Positions 52,610 to 52,649 of a stretch of DNA of 52,649 nucleotides are shown here, in pieces. The translations under genes and the position numbers were made by a program. This stretch comes from Plasticicumulans lactativorans. GTDB taxonomy: Bacteria > Pseudomonadota > Gammaproteobacteria > Competibacterales > Competibacteraceae. The DNA lies in the NCBI RefSeq assembly GCF_004341245.1, contig NZ_SLWY01000024.1:1-52649 (forward strand). The letters run 5' to 3'. Within the stretch, counting starts at the first letter, position 1; each line of letters opens with the position of its first letter. A model generated the notes under the pieces. It had not been told where the DNA came from. It saw only the letters and a list, made by a program, of their open reading frames with translations, and did not search any database.

Positions 52610-52649
52610 TTAGAAGTCGTGACGCAGGCCGAGGGCGACGGTGTCGGCG
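52610..52649 (-). CDS. C-terminal end of an outer-membrane porin (5' part outside window)
   Basis: A stop codon TAA on the minus strand at 52610-52612 closes an open frame entering from the right edge. The last residues read ADTVALGLRHDF. A final beta-strand ending GLRHxF with a terminal Phe is the hallmark of betaproteobacterial trimeric porins (Porin_4/OmpC-like). Only 12 codons are visible, but the good terminator just downstream supports a real gene end. Confidence 0.65.
   Translation of the reverse strand, partial: ADTVALGLRHDF

Noticed and set aside
1-52649. Search for tRNA, rRNA, transposases, integrases, attachment sites and plasmid origins
   Set aside because: Nothing recognisable was seen by reading either strand; the locus looks like stable chromosome.

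Overview
The window reads as the chromosome of a very GC-rich Gram-negative bacterium, most likely a betaproteobacterium. The pointers are an elongation factor P with Arg32 next to its rhamnosyltransferase EarP, a phasin (polyhydroxyalkanoate granule protein), a porin C-terminus of the GLRHDF type and two-partner secretion genes. Rhodocyclales (Azoarcus/Thauera-like) would fit, but this is inference from gene content only. No rRNA, tRNA, CRISPR array or insertion sequence was recognised, and no gene-free stretch exceeds 300 bases.

Left edge (1-4422, minus strand): a two-partner secretion pair, the transporter TpsB followed by the start of a haemagglutinin-like TpsA exoprotein that runs off the window and carries tandem ~70-residue repeats.

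Centre (4667-43314): one large type VI secretion (T6SS) locus in two divergent arms parted at about 33.0-33.2 kb. The minus arm runs tssA-tssB-tssC-hcp-tagJ-tssE-tssF-tssG-clpV (tssH). It continues into an accessory block: two paralogous TPR-methyltransferases flanking an unrecognised 240-residue protein and a tiny ORF; then vgrG, a DUF2169 adaptor, a ketosynthase-like protein without its catalytic residues, a DUF4150 PAAR-like protein, an AHH-family nuclease toxin, an Imm11/DUF1629-type protein, DUF6484 and TIGR02270-type proteins; and finally a 1755-codon membrane Ser/Thr kinase fused to a formylglycine-enzyme-like domain. The plus arm is tagH (FHA)-tssJ-tssK-tssL(OmpA)-tssM-tagF-pppA. Kinase, FHA protein, TagF and PP2C phosphatase together form the known threonine-phosphorylation switch for T6SS firing. 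Tube (Hcp), spike (VgrG), tip (DUF4150) and payload (AHH) are all encoded here, so the locus looks self-sufficient.

Right part (43361-52649): an ADP-ribosylglycohydrolase that may be a T6SS accessory, a LysE/RhtB exporter, a small lipoprotein, a cysteine-rich membrane-anchored protein, then on the minus strand YdcF (DUF218), EF-P and EarP, a large secreted FecR/DUF6600-type protein, and a membrane class III nucleotide cyclase. A phasin gene with its own promoter and terminator follows on the plus strand, then the C-terminal end of a porin gene on the minus strand.

The most unusual parts are the methyltransferase/unknown-protein block (19.5-21.9 kb), the dead-ketosynthase effector module (11.7-18.0 kb) and the kinase-FGE fusion.
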